A stretch of 60,307 bases of DNA, taken from assembly GCF_000372745.1 (NCBI RefSeq), contig NZ_KB889670.1:1-60307 (forward strand). Direction: 5' to 3'. The DNA is from Embleya scabrispora DSM 41855. Lineage in GTDB: Bacteria; Actinomycetota; Actinomycetes; Streptomycetales; Streptomycetaceae. The notes beneath the pieces are model-generated. The model searched no databases and was not told the origin of the DNA. It saw only the letters and a program-made list of their open reading frames with translations. This document shows, one piece after another, positions 7,834 to 16,540 of the stretch; the stretch's first letter is position 1, and each line of letters opens with the position of its first letter. A program made the translations under genes and the position numbers.

Positions 7834-7876
7834 ACGTACGGTGCCGCCCGGTCAATGGCCGGGCGGCACCGTACGT
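7834..7876. terminator. Bidirectional terminator hairpin
   Basis: Perfect 18-bp stem: 7834-7851 pairs with 7859-7876 around a 7-base loop. It lies between two convergent genes, the lipoprotein gene ending at 7797 and the secreted peptidase gene whose stop begins at 7876, so it can end transcription from both sides. Confidence 0.85.
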
Positions 7877-9639
7877 CAGTAGTCGATCGCGCTCTGGTAG
7901 AGGCTCTTCAGCGGGCCGTCGGCGGAGGTGTCGTATCCGTCCGCCTTGCGGTGCTGCCAGAATTCGGCGAACGTCGCGGAGCGGTGCCGCAGGAAGGTGT
8001 TCCAGACGTTTCCGGGCGCGGCCTCCCCGTAGACGTCGGAACCCTCGTTCGTGGTGTCGGTGAGGTCGATCAGCGCACCGGCCACGCGGCCTTCGACCGC
8101 GTCACCGTCGTCCCAGCCCGATGTACTCCAGGTGGGTGTCTCCAAATTGAGGGACGAACCGCTGGGCCACCGGTAGTAGGGATCCTTGTACACGCTCGCC
8201 GGTACCCACTCGGCGAAGCCCTCCACCCAGGCGCAGCCCGTCGAGGATTTCGCCGAAACGCCGTGCGGGCTGCAATTGGGGATGGGCGGCGCGAAGTCCT
8301 CGTAGACGTCGGCCATCAGGGCGTGCGTGAGTTCGTGTACGACGGTCATGTGCGAGTCGGGAGCGTCCGCCTTGAGATGGATCTGCTTGTTCCCGAAGTA
8401 GTTGCCGACCGTGGAGTCCGGTGCCCAGTTGACGACGACCTGACGGCACGTGGTGTCCAGGGCGTCCCAACACGTGTTGCCGGGAACCCATTTCCAGGCG
8501 TCGTTGAGCGCGTCGAAGGCGTGCAGGGCGCGCATCCGGTTGGCCTGGGTGGGCTTGCGGTTGCCGAAGGCGGTGGTGCTTCCGTTGGCGACGTCGGCGA
8601 CCGTGGGAGTGGTGAACGAGAAGGCGTTCGTGGTGCCGGTCGCCTGGACGCGCCAGTTCTTGTTGCTGGTGGTGAGCTTGACGTATACGTCCTGACCGCT
8701 GTTGTTGCTCTCGGCGTTGTCGAAGCACAGCTTGTACTCGCCCTTGGTGCCGGTGAGGCCACTGGCGAGGAGGTCGTGCGCGTTGCTCGTATCGGCGTCC
8801 CACGCCTCGACGGTCATGTTGACCACCGGCTTGGTCACGCCCTTCTCGTCGACGTACAGCCACTTGCCCGTCGCGCACGCGGTCGGCGCCGCCGCGGCCC
8901 GGGCGCGCGGTACCACCGGATCGTCCCCGGCCGGCGCGGGCAGGCCGGCCGTGAACAACGATTCCGCCGCGAGGTGGGGAGTCGACTCCTGCGGCGCCAC
9001 GTCCGGCGCGACCTCGACCGAGTCGGAATCGGTGGACCGCTCCGCGCCCAGGCTCGATCTGCCCGGCGCCGCGCCCACGGTGAGCGGGATCAGGTCCTCG
9101 GCGGCGTCCACTTCGGCACGCCGGTCGGCGGCGGCGCGTACCTTGATCTCCGCCGGACCGGCCGCCTTCGCGACGATCCGTCCGGTGTACGTGGTGCTCT
9201 GCCCCGCCTTGAATGTGCGCACGGTCGCCGCGCGCTCGATGGTGCCCAGGTGCACCGGGTTGGGCGAGGGAAGCGTGGACCGGGTCAGTCCGACGGGCGC
9301 CTCGAACCAGGCGAGGTTGGCCGGCAGGTCCGCTTGTACACGTACATTCCCGGCCGCGAATTGCGACCGTACCTCGAATCGCACGGTGGCCATCTCGCCG
9401 ACCGCGAGCGGGTGGTCGACGCCGGCGTCCACCGAAAAGCAGCTGCGCTCCTCGCCCGCTTCGGGTGCGTCCGGATTCGGGCGGCTCGTACATGTCCGGG
9501 GGGCGGCGGAGTCCTTCCCCGAGCCGGCGGTATCCCATGCCGCGAACGCGCCGGCCCCCAATCCGACCTGGATCGCGACGGCTCCGGCAACGACGATGAC
9601 CACGCGTCGCCTGCGCCGTACCGCTATTCGATTGATCAT
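7876..9639 (-). CDS. Secreted zinc-metallopeptidase-like protein
   Basis: The 587-residue product from ATG 9639 starts with MINRIAVRRRRR and a hydrophobic segment, an export signal. Two beta-rich regions follow (about 50-200, conserved-repeat-like; about 260-370, a carbohydrate-binding or transthyretin-like fold). The catalytic region has HELTH at 435-439 with a candidate third ligand in WVEGFAEW (E473 or E477), the gluzincin pattern. The middle contains several Cys pairs. It should act outside the cell on an unknown protein substrate. It does not match a peptidase family I can name confidently. Confidence 0.72.
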   Translation of the reverse strand: MINRIAVRRRRRVVIVVAGAVAIQVGLGAGAFAAWDTAGSGKDSAAPRTCTSRPNPDAPEAGEERSCFSVDAGVDHPLAVGEMATVRFEVRSQFAAGNVRVQADLPANLAWFEAPVGLTRSTLPSPNPVHLGTIERAATVRTFKAGQSTTYTGRIVAKAAGPAEIKVRAAADRRAEVDAAEDLIPLTVGAAPGRSSLGAERSTDSDSVEVAPDVAPQESTPHLAAESLFTAGLPAPAGDDPVVPRARAAAAPTACATGKWLYVDEKGVTKPVVNMTVEAWDADTSNAHDLLASGLTGTKGEYKLCFDNAESNNSGQDVYVKLTTSNKNWRVQATGTTNAFSFTTPTVADVANGSTTAFGNRKPTQANRMRALHAFDALNDAWKWVPGNTCWDALDTTCRQVVVNWAPDSTVGNYFGNKQIHLKADAPDSHMTVVHELTHALMADVYEDFAPPIPNCSPHGVSAKSSTGCAWVEGFAEWVPASVYKDPYYRWPSGSSLNLETPTWSTSGWDDGDAVEGRVAGALIDLTDTTNEGSDVYGEAAPGNVWNTFLRHRSATFAEFWQHRKADGYDTSADGPLKSLYQSAIDY

Positions 9640-10106
9640 GGCGCTCGAACGTAGCCACTCGCATCGACGGCCACTATCCGATTCACGCGAACCGCGCCGG
9701 GGCGTCGCCGGCGCACGCGACCGACGATGCGGTCCGGCGACCACGCACGGGGCGGACGGTCGGTGTCCTGCCCCGCGCGAAATCGGAAACCGGGCCCCTG
9801 GGCCGGGAATTCGGGCGTGCTGTCCATGCCGCCTGTCATCCCTGTCCGAGGTGCCCGGCTTCGGCCCGGCGGATGGATGTCGAGCGGAGTCCGGCGCACC
9901 CTGCCGAGGCGGGACCCTGAGACGCCGGACGCCCCATCGACCGTCCGGCCGGGCGTCTTCCCGAGGCGGTGCATCGCTGTCGTCGCCTCTCGGGCAGCCT
10001 CTCGCATGCGACCGGCACTGCCAAGTGGTCGAGGGCCGGCATTTGTTGGTGTATCGACCACCTCGTCGACCCCTGCCCGGGGCCGATTGTGCAACGGCGA
10101 ATATCG
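9640..10106. other. Intergenic, no gene seen
   Basis: 467 bases between two minus-strand secreted-protein genes. Open frames exist on both strands, but all are arginine/proline-rich shadows without ribosome binding sites. The promoter of the peptidase gene must lie here; I could not pick it out. Confidence 0.5.
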
Positions 10107-10385
10107 CTACCGGACGTATAGCGCGAAATAGCCCAGCATGATGTCGTACGGGCATTTCCACTGGGAAAAGCCCTCACGCTGATACTGCTGACCGGCATCC
10201 ACGCACTGGCTGTACGTCGTGTAGTGGTTGACCAGCATCCAACCGGCCGCCGCCTGCGCGGGAGCCTTGTCGGCTGACGCCGCTGCGGGTCGGGCGTCAA
10301 CCGTGGCGGCTCCGGCCGTGGTCCCGATTGCACTCATCGACGCGATGGCCAGTGCGGTGGTGAGCAGTGCAGCACGCTTGCGCAT
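10107..10385 (-). CDS. Small secreted protein
   Basis: The 92-residue protein begins at ATG 10385 behind a strong GGAGGGAAG ribosome binding site. MRKRAALLTTALAIASMSAI is a classic Sec signal, probably cleaved near the AGAA/AAT region. The mature part of about 60 residues contains HYTTYSQCVDAGQQYQREG and WKCPYDI, so it has two cysteines that could form one disulfide. I know similar small secreted streptomycete proteins, but no function for them. Confidence 0.72.
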   Translation of the reverse strand: MRKRAALLTTALAIASMSAIGTTAGAATVDARPAAASADKAPAQAAAGWMLVNHYTTYSQCVDAGQQYQREGFSQWKCPYDIMLGYFALYVR

Positions 10386-10589
10386 TCGGATCTTCCCTCC
10401 GATGGGGCGAGACATAGAAATAAGGCAAAGCGAATCGATCATTGTTGGCACACCACACGGCCCGCAAGACATTCACCCGCTTTGCCCGAGGCAAACCCGA
10501 GGCCACATCGAGCATTGCGCGCACAGGAGTTGAGGCGGTGTCCCGATACCGCGAACCTCTATGCCGGTTGCGTTGGGCACGGTTGCGTC

Positions 10590-10718
10590 GTGATCGGGTT
10601 CGCGCTCGAGGAATCCGGCTTCGTGGCGGGATTCGAGGTGTGGGTGACCGTCGATCAGCCCGGGCGGATCGCGGCCTACCCGGTCAAGTTCCTGTACACA
10701 CCGAAGGCCGACTCGTAA
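10590..10718 (+). pseudogene. C-terminal gene fragment
   Basis: About 42 residues (FALEESGFVAGFEVWVTVDQ, then AAYPVKFLYTP) ending at TAA 10718 read as the strand-rich end of a real protein, but upstream the frame loses coding character and there is no proper start. It is probably a stump of a larger gene. Family not recognised. Confidence 0.35.
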
Positions 10719-10787
10719 TTCCTGGGTGCTGGTTGCGCATCGGCCCCAGCCGGTCGAGGAGTTCGTGTCGAGGCGTCCGCCGACCGC

Positions 10788-10821
10788 CCGCCTCGCGCGT
10801 CGACGTCGACGCGCGAGGCGG
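10788..10821. repeat. 34-bp perfect palindrome without loop
   Basis: Seventeen bases ending at 10804 are exactly mirrored by the 17 starting at 10805; the centre is GTCGACGTCGAC. It lies between a plus-strand fragment and the end of the minus-strand amidohydrolase gene at 10888, so it could be a terminator. The absence of any loop is more usual for a protein-binding site. Confidence 0.85.
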
Positions 10822-10887
10822 TGTATGGGCGGACGCGTCGAGGTGAGCGCGACCACGCCGGTATCGTGCGCGGCCGCTGACCAACCG

Positions 10888-11745
10888 TCAGATGCCGTAC
10901 ACCGCTCGGGCCGTGTCCCCGAAGACCCGATCGCGCTCGGTCGTGGACAAATCGGTGCACAGCTGTGCCGTCAGCGAGAGCACGTCGTCGTAGGACGCCG
11001 CGAGCGTACAGACCGGCCAATCCGAGCCGAACATCGCGCGTTCGGGGCCGAACGCCTCCAGCGCGTGTCGCGCGTACGGCAGGATCTGTTCGACCGTCCA
11101 GTCCCGCCAATCGGCCTCGGTGACCAGACCGGACACTTTGACCGCGACGTTGGGCAGCGAGCCGAGGCGGCGGATCGTCGTGGCCCAGGGTTCCCAGGCG
11201 CCGACGCCGATCTCGGGCTTGCCGATGTGGTCGAGTACGAAGGACTGCTCGGGATGCTCCCGGGCGACCTGCCACGCGGCGGCCAGTTGTGGCGGCTTGA
11301 CGAGCAGGTCGTACACCAGGCCGGCGGCCGTCAGTGCGGCCAGCGAACGGCCGACGTCCGCGCGCAGCAGCCACCGTGGGTCGGGCTCGTCCTGCACGAG
11401 GTGCCGGATTCCGACCAGACGCTCCCCACCCGGGCCATCCCGCAGGACGGCGATTTGATCCGCGGTGTCCGGTGCGGTCAGGTCCACCCACCCGACGACC
11501 GCGGCGACCGGCGTCGCCGGATCGGCGGCGATGGCCAGGAGTTCGGCGCTCTCCGCGGTGTCGGTGACCGCCTGGACCGCGATCGTCTCGATGGGGCCCG
11601 AGTTCCGCATGGCCGCCACGAGTTCGGCCGGCCGGAACCGCCCACGCAGCGGGTCGGCCCAAGCACCGTCCATCCATCGGTATGCGCGTTCGTTGGTATC
11701 CCACAGGTGGTGATGCGCGTCGACCCGCGCTCGGACGCTGCTCAT
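10888..11745 (-). CDS. Amidohydrolase, L-fuconolactonase-like
   Basis: The 285-residue protein from ATG 11745 starts with RVDAHHHLWD, the first metal-binding motif of the COG3618 amidohydrolase family. It continues with GIRHLVQDEPDP, the FVLDHIGKPEI motif and the final AMFGSDWPVC, all in expected order and spacing for a complete TIM-barrel lactonase. In non-phosphorylative L-fucose degradation this enzyme opens L-fucono-1,5-lactone to L-fuconate. The neighbouring dehydratase and hydrolase genes support that assignment, but related sugar lactones cannot be excluded. It is last in its operon and its start overlaps the stop of a small upstream remnant. Confidence 0.82.
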   Translation of the reverse strand: MSSVRARVDAHHHLWDTNERAYRWMDGAWADPLRGRFRPAELVAAMRNSGPIETIAVQAVTDTAESAELLAIAADPATPVAAVVGWVDLTAPDTADQIAVLRDGPGGERLVGIRHLVQDEPDPRWLLRADVGRSLAALTAAGLVYDLLVKPPQLAAAWQVAREHPEQSFVLDHIGKPEIGVGAWEPWATTIRRLGSLPNVAVKVSGLVTEADWRDWTVEQILPYARHALEAFGPERAMFGSDWPVCTLAASYDDVLSLTAQLCTDLSTTERDRVFGDTARAVYGI

Positions 11746-11840
11746 GCCGCCTCCAATTCCGCCCACAGCTCTTCGGTGATCACCCGGGCAGCCAACGGTG
11801 CGACGCGGACCGTCGAACCACCCGGCCGAGTATCGGTCAT
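11742..11840 (-). pseudogene. 32-codon remnant, possibly of an aldo/keto reductase
   Basis: ATG 11840 to TGA 11742 encodes 32 residues ending VITEELWAELEAA. That end resembles the C-terminus of D-threo-aldose/L-fucose dehydrogenase-type aldo/keto reductases, the enzyme missing from this fucose locus. Its start overlaps the permease stump stop and its stop overlaps the amidohydrolase start (both ATGA). The original gene seems to have lost its middle while keeping both couplings. Homology is suggested by a short tail only. Confidence 0.35.
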
Positions 11841-12012
11841 GAGCGCTGGTCCTGCGCCTTTCCGCTGGTGACCCGGGACAACATGAGTGCGAACAGGTCG
11901 CGCCGACCCGGAGCCCGCGGAGCACGATCGGCACCGCCGGCGCGACGATGAAGGCGTTGATCCTGACCTTGACCACCAGGAAGCCGTTGACCGCGCCGAC
12001 CGCGGCTGCCGC
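11837..12012 (-). pseudogene. Sugar ABC transporter permease, collapsed remnant (RbsC type)
   Basis: Directly after the dehydratase stop, the minus strand reads VGAVNGFLVVKVRINAFIV then IVLRGL, the transmembrane motif found around residue 100-130 of ribose-type permeases (typically VNGLLVxxLxINAFIxTLG). About 15 residues later, in another frame, RRDLFALMLSRVTSGK ends at TGA 11837, a plausible permease C-terminus. Roughly 200 codons in the middle and the whole N-terminus are gone. No ATPase or binding-protein gene adjoins it. Confidence 0.6.
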
Positions 12013-13341
12013 TCACACGAACACCTCCGCACGGTCGGCCCAGACGGCGCCGTCGGGGTAGGCGTACGCGGCGAGGGTCGTGGGGAGTATGCGCGCGGAG
12101 AAGCCGGGGGCGGTGGGGGCCACGTAGTGACCGTCGGCGATCCGCGCCGGCTCGGCGAAGTGCTCGTGCAGGTGGTCGACATACTCGACGACCCGGTCGG
12201 CCGTGGTGGCGCTGACCGCCAGGAAGTCGAACATGGACAGGTGCTGCACCACCTCGCACAGCCCGACGCCGCCGGCGTGCGGGCAGACCGGAATGTCGAA
12301 GTGCGCGGCGAGCAGCAGGATCGCGATGTTCTCGGTGACTCCGCCGACACGGCACGCGTCCAGTTGCAGGACGTCGATCGCGTCCGCTTGCAGGAACTGC
12401 TTGAAAAGGATCCGGTTCTGCACGTGTTCCCCGGTCGCGACCTTGATCGGCGTGATGCCGGCCCGGATCGCGGCGTGCCCGAGCACGTCGTCGGGCGAAG
12501 TCGGCTCCTCGATCCAGTACGGGTCGTAGGGCGCCAGCTCGCGCATCCAATCGATGGCCGCCCCCACGTCCCAGCGCTGGTTGGCGTCCACTGCGATCCG
12601 GATGTCGGGCCCGACGGCCGCACGGGCCAGCCGCATCCGGCGGATGTCGTCGGCGAGGTTGCCGCCCACCTTGAGCTTGATCTGGGTGAAACCCTCGGCG
12701 ACGGCCTCCTCGGCCAGTCGCACGAGCTTGTCGTCGTCGTAGCCCAGCCAACCCGGCGTCGTGGTGTAGGCGGGATAGCCCCGACTCAGGAGCAGCGTCT
12801 CGCGCTCCGCGCGACCGGCCCGGTTCCGGGTCAGCATCGCCAGGGCCTGATCCGGTGTCAGCGCGTCGGTCAGGTATCGCCAATCGACCAGGTCCACCAG
12901 CTGTTGTGGGGTCAGGTCCGCGAGGAAGCGCCACAGCGGTTTGCCGGCGGCGGTCGCGGCGAGGTCGAAGGTGGCGTTGACGATGGCCGCCGAGGCCATG
13001 TGGATCGCGCCCTTCTCCGGGCCGAGCCAGCGCAACTGCGAGTCGCCGGTCAGGTTCCGCGCGAAGCCGCCGAGGTCACCGAGTACCTCGTCCAGGTTCC
13101 GCCCGACCACGAGGTGCTCGTGGGCGCGCAGGGCCGCCACGCACACCTCGTTGCCGCGTCCGATCGTGAAGACGAAGCCGTGTCCGGCGAGTGGTTCGCC
13201 GTCGGGGCCGGTCGCGTCGGTCCGCAGGATCACATAGGCGGCCGAGTAGTCCGGGTCCGGGTTCATCGCGTCGGAGCCGTCGAGTTCGCGGGAGGTGGGG
13301 AAGCGAATGTCGTGCGTCTCCAGAGCCGTGATGTTCGCCAT
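12013..13341 (-). CDS. L-fuconate dehydratase, enolase superfamily
   Basis: 442 residues from ATG 13341. Motifs run in family order: [25 protein letters not shown] (catalytic Lys of the KxK pair), [26 protein letters not shown], and [11 protein letters not shown] with the catalytic His. This is the mandelate-racemase branch fold, and the length and motifs match L-fuconate dehydratase, which converts L-fuconate to 2-keto-3-deoxy-L-fuconate using Mg2+. It begins two bases after the stop of the upstream hydrolase gene, so both are on one transcript. Related acid-sugar substrates remain possible. Confidence 0.88.
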   Translation of the reverse strand: MANITALETHDIRFPTSRELDGSDAMNPDPDYSAAYVILRTDATGPDGEPLAGHGFVFTIGRGNEVCVAALRAHEHLVVGRNLDEVLGDLGGFARNLTGDSQLRWLGPEKGAIHMASAAIVNATFDLAATAAGKPLWRFLADLTPQQLVDLVDWRYLTDALTPDQALAMLTRNRAGRAERETLLLSRGYPAYTTTPGWLGYDDDKLVRLAEEAVAEGFTQIKLKVGGNLADDIRRMRLARAAVGPDIRIAVDANQRWDVGAAIDWMRELAPYDPYWIEEPTSPDDVLGHAAIRAGITPIKVATGEHVQNRILFKQFLQADAIDVLQLDACRVGGVTENIAILLLAAHFDIPVCPHAGGVGLCEVVQHLSMFDFLAVSATTADRVVEYVDHLHEHFAEPARIADGHYVAPTAPGFSARILPTTLAAYAYPDGAVWADRAEVFV

Positions 13342-13343
13342 GG

Positions 13344-14204
13344 TCAGGCCTGCCCGATGGTCTGGCGCTGGCGGCCCAACGAGGTGCCGTTGCCGGTGAT
13401 CTCCAACTCGACGACGTTGCCCGCCCGCAGATAGGGAGTGCCCGGCAGGCCGAGCGCGACCCCGGCCGGGGTGCCGGTGTTGATCACGTCACCGGGCTCC
13501 AAGACCATGAACCGGCTCACGTAGCGCACGATGTGGTGGACACCGAAGATCATGTTCCTCGTGCTGCCGTGCTGTCTGGCCTCGCCATCGACCCAGAGCT
13601 TGAGATCGAGCGTCTGCGGGTCACCGACCTCGTCCGAGCTGACGAACCACGGGCCGAGCGGGTTGAACGTTTCGCAGGATTTGCCCTTGTCCCACTGGCC
13701 GCCGCGCTCCAGCTGGAACTCGCGCTCGGACACGTCGTTGCTGATCGCGTAGCCCGCGACGCACGCGGCGGCTTCCTCGTCGGTCTCCAGGTAGCGGGCC
13801 CGGGAGCCGATCACGACCGCGAGCTCGACCTCCCAGTCGGTCTTGACGCTCTCGCGCGGGATGAGCACCTCGTCGTCCGGTCCGATCACCGTGCCGGGAT
13901 CCTTCATGAACAGGATCGGCTCGGCGGGCAGTTCCGCGCCGGTCTCCTCGGCATGATCGCGATAGTTGAGACCGACGCAGACGACCTTGCCCGGCCGTGC
14001 CACCGCGGCACCGATCCGACCGGGCCGGGTGAGCTGCGGGAGGTCACCGGCCGCGAGAGCGGCCCGGGCCCGAGCGATGCCGCCACCGGCGAGAAACGTC
14101 CCGTCGAGGTCGGGTGTGATCGCGGACAGGTCGTGTACACGGCCGTCCTCGCCGAGCACGGCCGGCCGTTCGGAGCCGGGTGCTCCAACGCGCAGGAATT
14201 TCAC
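13344..14204 (-). CDS. Fumarylacetoacetate hydrolase-family enzyme, 2,4-diketo-3-deoxy-L-fuconate hydrolase-like
   Basis: 286 residues from ATG 14204, first gene of the minus-strand operon. The FAH fold signatures are [40 protein letters not shown] (Glu/Asp metal ligands) and [14 protein letters not shown], closing with [13 protein letters not shown]. In the fucose pathway the dehydratase product is oxidised and then split by this hydrolase to pyruvate and lactate. The required 2-keto-3-deoxy-fuconate dehydrogenase is not visible nearby, so the pathway is incomplete here or finished by enzymes elsewhere. Confidence 0.85.
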   Translation of the reverse strand: MKFLRVGAPGSERPAVLGEDGRVHDLSAITPDLDGTFLAGGGIARARAALAAGDLPQLTRPGRIGAAVARPGKVVCVGLNYRDHAEETGAELPAEPILFMKDPGTVIGPDDEVLIPRESVKTDWEVELAVVIGSRARYLETDEEAAACVAGYAISNDVSEREFQLERGGQWDKGKSCETFNPLGPWFVSSDEVGDPQTLDLKLWVDGEARQHGSTRNMIFGVHHIVRYVSRFMVLEPGDVINTGTPAGVALGLPGTPYLRAGNVVELEITGNGTSLGRQRQTIGQA

Positions 14205-14350
14205 GGAAGGTCACTCCAGATCTACGCAATGGTCCTGCGTATGAGAACCAATCCTCGGACCAATCGCCGCAGATTGTCTGAGTTTGCGGCTCAAGTTGCG
14301 GTCAATTTGCTGAATTGGTTTGGCCACTGAAACGTGATGGTAGGTCCACT

Positions 14351-14387
14351 GTCAAGACTTGACGTCAACTCCGATCCACGGGATACC
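14351..14387 (+). promoter_or_regulatory. Probable promoter and operator for the GntR gene
   Basis: TTGACG at 14359-14364, then 17 bases, then GATACC at 14382-14387 gives a promoter-like pair reading toward the regulator at 14441. GTCAAGACTTGAC (14351-14363), a perfect odd palindrome, overlaps the -35 element and is a good candidate operator. Toward the hydrolase gene the same intergenic region contains repeated ATTGGT motifs around 14245-14275. Confidence 0.45.
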
Positions 14388-14440
14388 TAGGTGCAGCCGC
14401 TTCGGACGCTCCGGCGTGGTACCCGGGAAGGGGGAGATCG

Positions 14441-15163
14441 GTGGCCGCTGAAGCTCCGAAAACGACGGTCACCCAACGGGCTGTGGATCAGGTCCGCGCG
14501 CTGATCGCCGACGGCGCTCTACAACCGGGCGAGCGTCTGCCCACCGAACGCGAGCTGGCCGTGCAGTTCGGCCTGTCCCGCAGTTCGATGCGCGAGGCGA
14601 TCCGGGCACTGACCGCGATGGGCGTCCTGGAGGCCCGACACGGCGCGGGCATATACGTGACGAGCCTGCAGCCGAGTGATCTCCTCGAAACTTTCGGCAT
14701 CGTCGCCGAGATCAGTCGCGGTGACGGGCTCGCCGAACTCCTCCAGGTCCGCCGAATCCTGGAGCCGGCCGCGACCGCGCTGGCGGCGGCGCGCGCGACG
14801 GAGAAGCACCTGAAGCGAATGGCCGAACAGTTGGAGATCATGTCGGCCGGTTCGACCGTCGAGGAGATCGTCGCCGCCGACCTGGCCTTTCACCGAATCA
14901 TCGCGGAGGCGGCCGGCAACGCGATGCTGGCCGCGATCATCGACGGCCTGTCCACACGCACCTTCCGAGCCCGGATCTGGCGCGGCCACAAGGACGCCGG
15001 TGTCCTGGCCGACGTCCGGCAGGAACACGAGCGCATTCATCGCGCGGTCGCCGGGCGCGACCCGCAGGCGGCTGCGGCGGCAGCAGCCGTGCACGTCGAC
15101 GAGGTCGAACAGTGGCTGGTCGCCCATGCCGGCGAAGCCGACTGGCGATCCGGCAAATCCTAG
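14441..15163 (+). CDS. FadR-subfamily GntR regulator
   Basis: The 240-residue protein starts at GTG 14441 after GGAAGGGGGAG. Residues 10-75 are the winged helix, with LPTERELAVQFGLSRSSMRE the recognition segment. The rest is an FCD domain containing ADLAFHRIIAEAAGN and the late EHERIHRAV, with the His/Asp residues that usually bind a metal or ligand. It is divergent from the hydrolase-dehydratase operon and upstream of the mutarotase, so it most likely represses the fucose genes until a pathway intermediate binds. Confidence 0.88.
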   Translation: MAAEAPKTTVTQRAVDQVRALIADGALQPGERLPTERELAVQFGLSRSSMREAIRALTAMGVLEARHGAGIYVTSLQPSDLLETFGIVAEISRGDGLAELLQVRRILEPAATALAAARATEKHLKRMAEQLEIMSAGSTVEEIVAADLAFHRIIAEAAGNAMLAAIIDGLSTRTFRARIWRGHKDAGVLADVRQEHERIHRAVAGRDPQAAAAAAAVHVDEVEQWLVAHAGEADWRSGKS

Positions 15164-15185
15164 GTACCACAAGGGAGTTCCAGTC

Positions 15186-15497
15186 ATGCGCGTAACCCTG
15201 CACACCCGACTCGCAGCGGGCCGCGAGAGCGAGTACGAACAGGCCCACCGCGAGGTGCCGGACGAGTTGACCGCCGCGATCAAGGCGGCCGGCGCACACG
15301 AGTGGAGCATCTGGCGCAGTGGCCGGGACCTGTTCCACCTGATCGAATGTGACGACTACGCCGCTCTGCTCGCGGCACTGGCCGATCTGCCGGTCAATGT
15401 CGAATGGCAGGCTCGCATGGGCGAGTTGACCGAGGTGGCACACGATTACTCGGCCGAGGGCGCGCAGGCGGGCCTGCCGCTGATCTGGAGGCTGTGA
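15186..15497 (+). CDS. L-rhamnose/L-fucose mutarotase family protein
   Basis: 103 residues from ATG 15186, 22 bases after the regulator stop and preceded by a GGGAG ribosome binding site. The pattern MRVTLHTRLAAGRESEYEQAH, IKAAGAHEWSIWRSG, LFHLIECDDY and the final LIWRL matches the RhaM-type (COG3254) mutarotase, which interconverts the alpha and beta anomers of a 6-deoxy sugar so that the dehydrogenase receives its preferred form. Position after the FadR-type regulator ties it to the fucose operon. Substrate choice between fucose and rhamnose is open. Confidence 0.82.
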   Translation: MRVTLHTRLAAGRESEYEQAHREVPDELTAAIKAAGAHEWSIWRSGRDLFHLIECDDYAALLAALADLPVNVEWQARMGELTEVAHDYSAEGAQAGLPLIWRL

Positions 15498-15657
15498 CCG
15501 CGCGTGCGTTCGCCGCCGCCACCGAACGTGACGCTGCCACCCTGATCGGGAAGGACGCCCTGCGCCGTGTTTCGCGCCCGCCGGGGCCGACGGCGACGAA
15601 GTCGGCTTCCACGATGCCGGCGGCCCATCCCGGTCGAGCAGGCTCTACGCTTCCGGT

Positions 15658-16398
15658 GTGGATCCCGGCACCGAACCCAAAACCGCTCGTGCGTCCGTCA
15701 CGGACGAGACGATCGTACAGATCAAGGCCATGATCACCTCCGGTGACTTCCCGCCCGGAGGGCGGCTGCCCACCGAACGGCTTCTCGCCGGCGAGTTGGG
15801 CGTTTCCCGCAACTCGCTGCGTGAGGCGATCCGGGCACTGACCCTCGTCGGGGTGCTGGAGTCCCGGCAGGGCGACGGCACCTACGTGACCTCGCTCGCG
15901 CCGGGGCTGCTGCTCGATGCCTTCTCGATGTTCGTCGAACTGTCCGCGGACGCCACCGTCGTGGATGTGCTCGCGGTGCGTCGAGTCCTGGAGTCGGAGG
16001 CCGCCGCGCGGGCCGCGGTCCGGATCACCGCCGAGCAACTCGAGGCGCTCGAAGCCTGTTTGGTCGAGATGCGGCTCGACCCCCAACGCGGTGAGGCCGA
16101 GGTGGACGAGGTCGTCGCCGCCGATGTCCGATTCCACCGGATCATGTGCCAGGCCGCGGGCAATCCCGTGCTCGGCGCGTTGATCGAGTCGCTGAGCAGC
16201 CGGACCATACGGGCCCGGGTCTGGCGCGGCCACAAGGAGCAGGGCGTATTCGCGCGTGTGCTCGCGGAGCACGAGGCGATCCTCGCGGCGCTGACCGACC
16301 GCGATCCCACCCGCGCCGCCGCGTGCGCCGCGGCCCATGTCGCGGCCGTGGAGGCGTTCCTGCGGATCCGGACACCGGACTTTCGCGGATCGCCCTAG
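15658..16398 (+). CDS. Second FadR-subfamily GntR regulator, possibly leaderless
   Basis: 246 residues from GTG 15658. The winged helix includes LPTERLLAGELGVSRNSLRE; the FCD domain includes ADVRFHRIMCQAAGN and RVWRGHKEQGVF, closely resembling the regulator at 14441, so the two are likely paralogues. No ribosome binding site precedes the GTG, and a TACGCT box ends about eight bases upstream, which fits a leaderless transcript. The 160-base gap before it shows no gene. It may regulate the same locus or a target elsewhere. Confidence 0.85.
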   Translation: MDPGTEPKTARASVTDETIVQIKAMITSGDFPPGGRLPTERLLAGELGVSRNSLREAIRALTLVGVLESRQGDGTYVTSLAPGLLLDAFSMFVELSADATVVDVLAVRRVLESEAAARAAVRITAEQLEALEACLVEMRLDPQRGEAEVDEVVAADVRFHRIMCQAAGNPVLGALIESLSSRTIRARVWRGHKEQGVFARVLAEHEAILAALTDRDPTRAAACAAAHVAAVEAFLRIRTPDFRGSP

Positions 16399-16509
16399 CA
16401 ACTGCCATGTCGGATGCCGGTGAACGATTGCGGACACCGGATCCCTACGGGCGCGCTGCCGGCCTTCCGGCTGACACCGTCCGTCGTACACGGACCACAT
16501 CGCGAGGGT

Positions 16510-16540
16510 GTCCGTCCCGGTCGTCAAGACCGGGACGGAC
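16510..16540. terminator. Hairpin between convergent regulators
   Basis: GTCCGTCCCGGTC (16510-16522) pairs perfectly with 16528-16540 across a 5-base loop. The TetR stop codon lies inside the loop, so the last codons of that gene form one stem arm. It can terminate both the FadR gene and the TetR gene. Confidence 0.8.

Noticed and set aside
8702-10141. Plus-strand frames opposite the secreted peptidase gene
   Set aside because: They lack motifs and ribosome binding sites, while the minus strand has a signal peptide and the HELTH motif.
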